Shown here: positions 58,498 through 64,000 of the stretch, one piece after another
Layout: every line of letters begins with the position of its first letter
Numbering within the stretch: position 1 is the stretch's first letter
Assembly (NCBI GenBank): GCA_022432975.1
Contig: CM039510.1
Location: 9,330,414-9,394,413 of the forward strand
Direction: 5' to 3'
Length of the DNA: 64,000 nucleotides
Source: Begonia masoniana
Taxonomy: Eukaryota > Streptophyta > Magnoliopsida > Cucurbitales > Begoniaceae
Position numbers and translations under genes: made by a program
Notes under the pieces: generated by a model
Seen by the model: the letters and a program-made list of their open reading frames with translations, nothing else
The model's database searches: none
What the model was told of the DNA's origin: nothing

Positions 58498-59454
58498 CTA
58501 AGGCATTTCATAAATAAAGGACATTAAAATCGATCCTAAATAAACGAATCTCAAACTTAAACTAAGCTCCAAGCTAAAGCAATTTCTCTTAAAACTTTCA
58601 TTTTCTCCATTCGGGCATTTCATCGAGCACGTGGTGCTCACAATTTACTTAACCTCCATTAATGGTTTTCCAATAATCTCCAATATTCAAACTTTAACCT
58701 AAATCCACCAATAATCACCAATTCATTTAATCTACCTAAATAACGACAAGTGTATTCGCTAATAAGCATAAAAGCATAATATCATCAATTTCTAACTAAA
58801 ACTTAATTAAACGGCCACTAATTTGGGTTCGGTAAAAACCGACCCGAAACTTCAAATGCGCGTAACTTTTGCGTCGGTTATCGGAATCGAACGATTCCAG
58901 CGGCCACGTACTCCTCTAATAACCTATTTTAATCTGCCAAAAGGAATTTTAAAACAAACAACCGGAACTAGGTCAAAAAGGGCAAAACCAGAACTGCCCC
59001 TTTTTCCGGAATTTTCCCCCTTTTCGATTTTTCATCAATTCACGCTCATTTCATCACCAATCGACCACATATACCCTCAATTAGAATAATCTAACCTAAA
59101 ATCGAAGCTACACTCACCAAAACCGAAGTGCCCTAAATCAGCCTCACTGATTTTCGCTCACATTGAGCTCAACACGGCCAGGCAACCAAAACCGGCGTTA
59201 AGCTCGGCCATTTGACGCCAAGAACGGCCAAAAGCCGCCAGAAATCGGAGCTCAATCGAGCTCCTCTCTCTCGGCCTTAACAGAGACAGAACAGGGCGAA
59301 ATCGAGCTTACCGTTCGGTTTAGTGCGCGAGAAGGAACCGGAGCCTCACGTCGCCGTCGTCTGGCCTGAAAACGGCGAGAAATCGCCGGCGTCGTCGGAG
59401 GAGAGTCGCCGTTTCTCCCTCGTCTCTCTCTCGGCGTCGGGCTCGAGCTCGATG

Positions 59455-59489
59455 AAATCAACAGAATGGTTTAACCATTCTGTTGATTT
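59455..59489. repeat. 35-nt near-perfect palindrome
   Basis: Arms AAATCAACAGAATGGTT and AACCATTCTGTTGATTT, 17 bp each around one T, next to an AAT array (59494-59525). Confidence 0.95.
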
Positions 59490-59490
59490 A

Positions 59491-60294
<804 letters not shown>

Positions 60295-60517
60295 TTATTT
60301 TGCTATTTTTACAAATTGATATACTAAAAGGTTAAAACGGAAACTCTAATATTACTCTTCTCAATTTGGGTTTCTAAAATTCCACTTATTCTTCTACAAA
60401 TCCCCATAAATTTCTAGGGTCCTAATAAAACTATCTGCTCGCAAAACGGACTTAATTTACTTATTTACGAAAATAGCCTTGGAGCGGAAACCCGAAAAAC
60501 TCTGGTGTTACAGGTTC

Positions 60518-60531
60518 TGTGGCGGACTATG
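60518..60531 (+). pseudogene. Element H gag, short segment between J and K
   Basis: The 14 bp after the J TSD encode VADY in frame with QTGS before J, matching the QTGSVTDY region of element A gag. K starts next. Confidence 0.8.
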
Positions 60532-61501
60532 TGTAATACCCGGCTTGTACGGGTTTTTGAATATATTATGTTATATTATTATTTCATTATTTAATGGCAT
60601 TTTTTTGGTAAATATGTCAAACCAGGTCCGTTTCACAAAAAGAAAACGCCATTACGATTCTATCGAATAATAAGAATTTTAATGAATTTACGGGAATTTT
60701 CAGAGATCAAACACGATATTCCGAGTAAATACACTTTTCGTAATGTAAAAGACGTTCTCGTAAAAATAGTAAACGAGGTCCGAATTGCGAACGGACGGTT
60801 TTAATAAGTCTCAAATAATAAGTTGGATATATTGGTGAAATATGGAGACTGGGTGAATCCAGATCGTTGGACGATTAACGAAACGAAAGACGAAACAAGA
60901 GCTAAGGGCATTTTGGTAATCTTCCAAACCAATTTTATAAAATCATAAGTTTCTTCTTCTCTCCCTCACTTCTCTCTTTCTTCTCTGGATTTCACGAAAG
61001 CACAGAGAGCTTTCTCCCTCGCGGCCGCCGACGCCCTTCCCTGTTCCGACTCCGTTTCTCCTCCGTTCGACTTCCGTTCTTCGCGATTCTTCCTTCTCTC
61101 GCTACCCTAGGTATGCAGCTTCGGTCTCTGAGCATTTATTCTGAGTTTTCGGTTCGATTTAGGATTAGGGTTTCAATTAGGGTTTCGATCGATTTTCGTT
61201 AAAAACGCGAATTAGGGCTCGTAATTAATAGGTTAGCCGTAATTATGTATATGTTGAACATGTTGGACGTTATTGGACGAAGAAAAGTCAATTTGCGAAA
61301 AAGTTATAAATCGGTAAAATGTCGGGTTTTTAGGAAAAACTCGTAACTAGAGATTTTGGACTATAAAGCTTTAATTAACGTTCGAAATGCTCTAAATAGC
61401 TAAGTGGAGAATTTAGGAGAATTCGTTAATTGAGGATTTTGTAATTTGGATGTTTAATAGCTTAATTCGGTTTTAACGGCAAATATCGTGTTTTACCTCA
61501 G

Positions 61502-61546
61502 ACACGCGACTCGAGTGGACGAAGCTTGAGATCCAGCGCGCTCAAG
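61502..61546 (+). other. Predicted LTR mini-exon, 45 nt (LTR K)
   Basis: Acceptor TTACCTCAG|ACACGCG and donor CTCAAG|GTAAGTTCTCG. Confidence 0.6.
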
Positions 61547-62609
61547 GTAAGTTCTCGTGACTTGCTTGACCGAAAGGTCTACACCATACCTCGTCGTCGT
61601 ATCAAGGATCCTTGAGGGTTCCTTGTTTTACGTTGTTTAGGTTGGGTAGTTAGGTTGGTTGTTTATAGGTTATGTTGTATTGTCTTGTTGATATGTATGC
61701 TGTTTGTTTACTTTCTGCTGATTAACTGTTCATGCATCACGTATTTCAAATGTCATAGAAAATGGATTTTCGCACGTGTTTTAAGGAAAGAAATGAACCT
61801 CTGTAATTAATGTACGTAATCTGTATCTGTATCTGTATCTGGTTACGCGAGGTGGGGCTCAGGCATGGCTGTAGGGTTTGTGAGCATGTACCCCCCCTCC
61901 TCTAGGTGGAAAGTGGTAGTTCGATCGCGGAATGTATCCTTTCCATTTAGAGGGCTGATATCTCGGTAACAATCTGTCTGTGACGTAATGAAAAGAATGA
62001 AAATGTATCTGAATATGAATCTGTAATCTGCACGTTTTCTGAATGGCATAAGCACGCATGCATCTGCATTTACGAAGCTTATTGAGATTTCAATATCTCA
62101 TATGTGTCTGTATGGTGTAGGTGACGTTCTAGGTTACGTTGACCCAGGTGAGGATGATATTCCTCCTCCTGACGTAGGAGCAGCTGATGGATGATGGCCG
62201 TGGGAGTGCGCTGAGCAGTCGAGGCGCGTTTTGACCCGTGGGGATGTATGTATGGACTCTGGGGTTATTTTGGGATGTTTTGATCTGATAATTGTATAGA
62301 ATATTTAGGTTGTTTGGATCTGGATAGGAGTTAGATAACGTTTTGGTAAATGTATGTAAAACGTCTTTGTTTAAACTGTTTTGATAAACGTTATGAAATG
62401 TTTTGGTTTAAATGTCTAAGTTAAATGAAAATGTTTTGAAATGTTGTTTATAGGTTGTTACGGATAGCTCGGTTTTTAGAGCTATCTACGCACTTGGACT
62501 TCGCCAAGTCCGCCGCCATACTATCGAGTTTAGAACACGTTCACGAGGGATTGAAGTCGTGAATTGATTGTGAATATTGATGAGTAAAATGAAAGGGATA
62601 TTAAAATGT

Positions 62610-62860
62610 GTATATTTGCTCTCTGGAATTGGATTCCAGAGAGGTGTTGTGTGAATGTTTGCTCTCTGGAAACCGGATTCCAGAGAGCTGAAATATGTTT
62701 TGCTCTCTGGAGAGAGCAAAGTGTTAAACACAAGCTGAAGGAAGAGAAGAAGGAAAGAAGGGGAAAGGAAAGAGGAGTCCGATCGCTTAAGGTGATCGCT
62801 GCTTGGGAGGTGTGATGTAAAAGGATTTTGCCCTCTGGAATTCAGATTTCCAGAGAGTTA
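62610..62860. repeat. CTCTCTGGAA / TTCCAGAGAG hairpin series (LTR K)
   Basis: Four short inverted repeats follow one another, including GCTCTCTGGAGAGAGC. This is the sequence type also present once or twice in F, F2, I1, I2 and E. Confidence 0.85.
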
Positions 62861-63930
62861 ATTGATGTGTTTGTGAAGCATGAAGTGTTGGAGTGTTTGA
62901 AGGAGGGGATCGCTGCAATGTGTGCAGCGATCGATCTCTGCTCTGCTTGTAAAGCTGCAGCGATCGATCTCTGCTCTGCAGCAGAGATCGATCGCTGGTG
63001 CTATGAAGCAATGCAGCGATCGATCTCTGCTGCAGCGCAGAGATCGATCGCTGCCTCGGCGCAGCGACCAGTCGCTGCACTGGTCGCTGCCAATTTTGAG
63101 GGCAGAATTCCGATTCTGCCCTCCCTTCTTTTATTTGTTACTAAATGTTTTATTAAATGTTTTAATTGTTATTTAAAGGTTTTATTTTAAATGCTTTTAA
63201 AGTTCAGTTTTAATTCAGATTTCCAGAGAGTTAATTGATGTGTTTGTGAAGCATGAAGTGTTGGAGTGTTTGAAGGAGGGGATCGCTGCAATGTGTGCAG
63301 CGATCGATCTCTGCTGCAGCGCAGAGATCGATCGCTGGTGCTATGAAGCAATGCAGCGATCGATCTCTGCTCTGCAGCAGAGATCGATCGCTGGTGCTAT
63401 GAAGCAATGCAGCGATCGATCTCTGCTCTGCAGCAGAGATCGATCGCTGGTGCTATGAAGCAATGCAGCGATCGATCTCTGCTGCAGCGCAGAGATCGAT
63501 CGCTGCCTCGGCGCAGCGACGCAGCGACCAGTCGCTGCCAATTTTGAGGGCAGAATTCCGATTCTGCCCTCCCTTCTTTTATTTGTTACTAAATGTTTTA
63601 TTAAATGTTTTAATTGTTATTTAAAGGTTCTGCTGCCAGAGCAGAGATCGATCGTGCTTGCTTGTAAAGCTGCAGCGATCGATCTCTGCTCTGCAGCAGA
63701 ATCGATCGTGGGCTAGAAGAAATGCATCGATCGATCTCTGTGCAGCGCAGAGATCGATAGCTGCCTCGGTCGCAGCGCCGCAGGACCAGCCTGCCAATTT
63801 TCCGACGGGCAGAATTCCGATTCTGCCCTCCCTTCTTTATTTGTTACTAATGTTTTATTAAATGTTTTAATTGTTATTTAAAGGTTTTGTTTTAAATGCT
63901 TTTAAAGTTCAGTTTTAATTCCGATTTCAG
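62840..63930. repeat. Three tandem copies of a palindrome-rich segment (about 300-410 bp each)
   Basis: Copies at about 62840-63200, 63217-63627 and 63628-63930 contain perfect inverted repeats such as GCAGCGATCGATCTCTGC...GCAGAGATCGATCGCTG, and end with GGCAGAATTCCGATTCTGCC. Copy 2 holds further 56-bp sub-repeats. Copy 3 has many single-base losses. Confidence 0.9.
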
Positions 63931-64000
63931 TTCTGATTTCAACTTCAGTTTAGATTCCGCACAAAGTTTTATTTAAAGTATAGGAAGGTAAAAAGTAAAA

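Larger units (their letters stand above)
60532..64000 (+). mobile_element. Element K: F-family LTR, internally duplicated, right end outside window
   Basis: It starts TGTAATACCCGGC and follows F throughout: first donor CCCTAG|GTATGC at 61110, mini-exon 61502-61546, acceptor GTGTAG|GTGACG near 62120. It is already about 1 kb longer than F because of three tandem copies of a hairpin-rich segment. The left flank is ctatg; the right flank is not visible. Confidence 0.85.

Overview
This window is plant nuclear DNA made almost entirely of LTR retrotransposons. I see no host gene, rRNA, tRNA gene or bacterial feature. The repeats are angiosperm Ty3/gypsy chromoviruses (gag-pol with an integrase-terminal chromodomain, Tekay/Del-like, plus one Reina/CRM-like element), one Ty1/copia remnant, and many 2-3 kb LTRs whose ends read TGTAA/TGTGA...TTACA. 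Primer-binding sites match initiator Met tRNA (TGGTATCAGAGC or TGGTATCAAAGC). The species cannot be named from the sequence; a repeat-rich flowering plant is the safe reading. No element is fully intact, because every gag-pol carries stops, frameshifts or deletions.

Left part (1-15546): a minus-strand gypsy LTR (1-2124) interrupts a gag-less Ty1/copia remnant (2125-5823). After 465 bp of unassigned sequence comes element A (6289-15546, minus), a two-LTR Tekay-like element with a nearly complete but mutated gag-pol.

Centre (15547-43560): a five-layer nest that can be read from target-site duplications. The Reina/CRM-like element D (minus; 15547-17079 and 40350-43560) was hit by C (solo LTR, plus; TSD tcttg). 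C was hit by B (two-LTR Tekay-like, minus; TSD tgtag). The 3' LTR of B was hit by E (minus, short gag only; TSD tattc). The 3' LTR of E was hit by F (solo LTR, plus; TSD cgaac). Sister LTRs keep the empty sites for E and F, which confirms the order.

Right part (43561-64000): an old LTR fragment is interrupted by G, an E-family LTR in plus orientation. G is interrupted by H (plus, Tekay-like), whose gag is broken by three further insertions: I (itself carrying solo LTR F2 and partly duplicated together with a piece of gag), J (an E-family solo LTR swollen by minisatellites and a giant AAT array) and K (an F-family LTR running off the window).

The main unexpected pattern is a shared architecture of the long LTRs. 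Each has a short promoter region, a first donor site (GTAAG/GTATG type), a 43-47 nt mini-exon ending in AG|GTAAGT, and an acceptor (TGTAG|GTGA type) about 0.5-1.6 kb further on. Where the internal leader is present, a further 62-66 nt intron lies just before the gag ATG. Rapidly changing tandem repeats and perfect-palindrome modules sit in fixed compartments of this architecture. Several duplicated stretches differ mainly by homopolymer indels and may be assembly or consensus artefacts.
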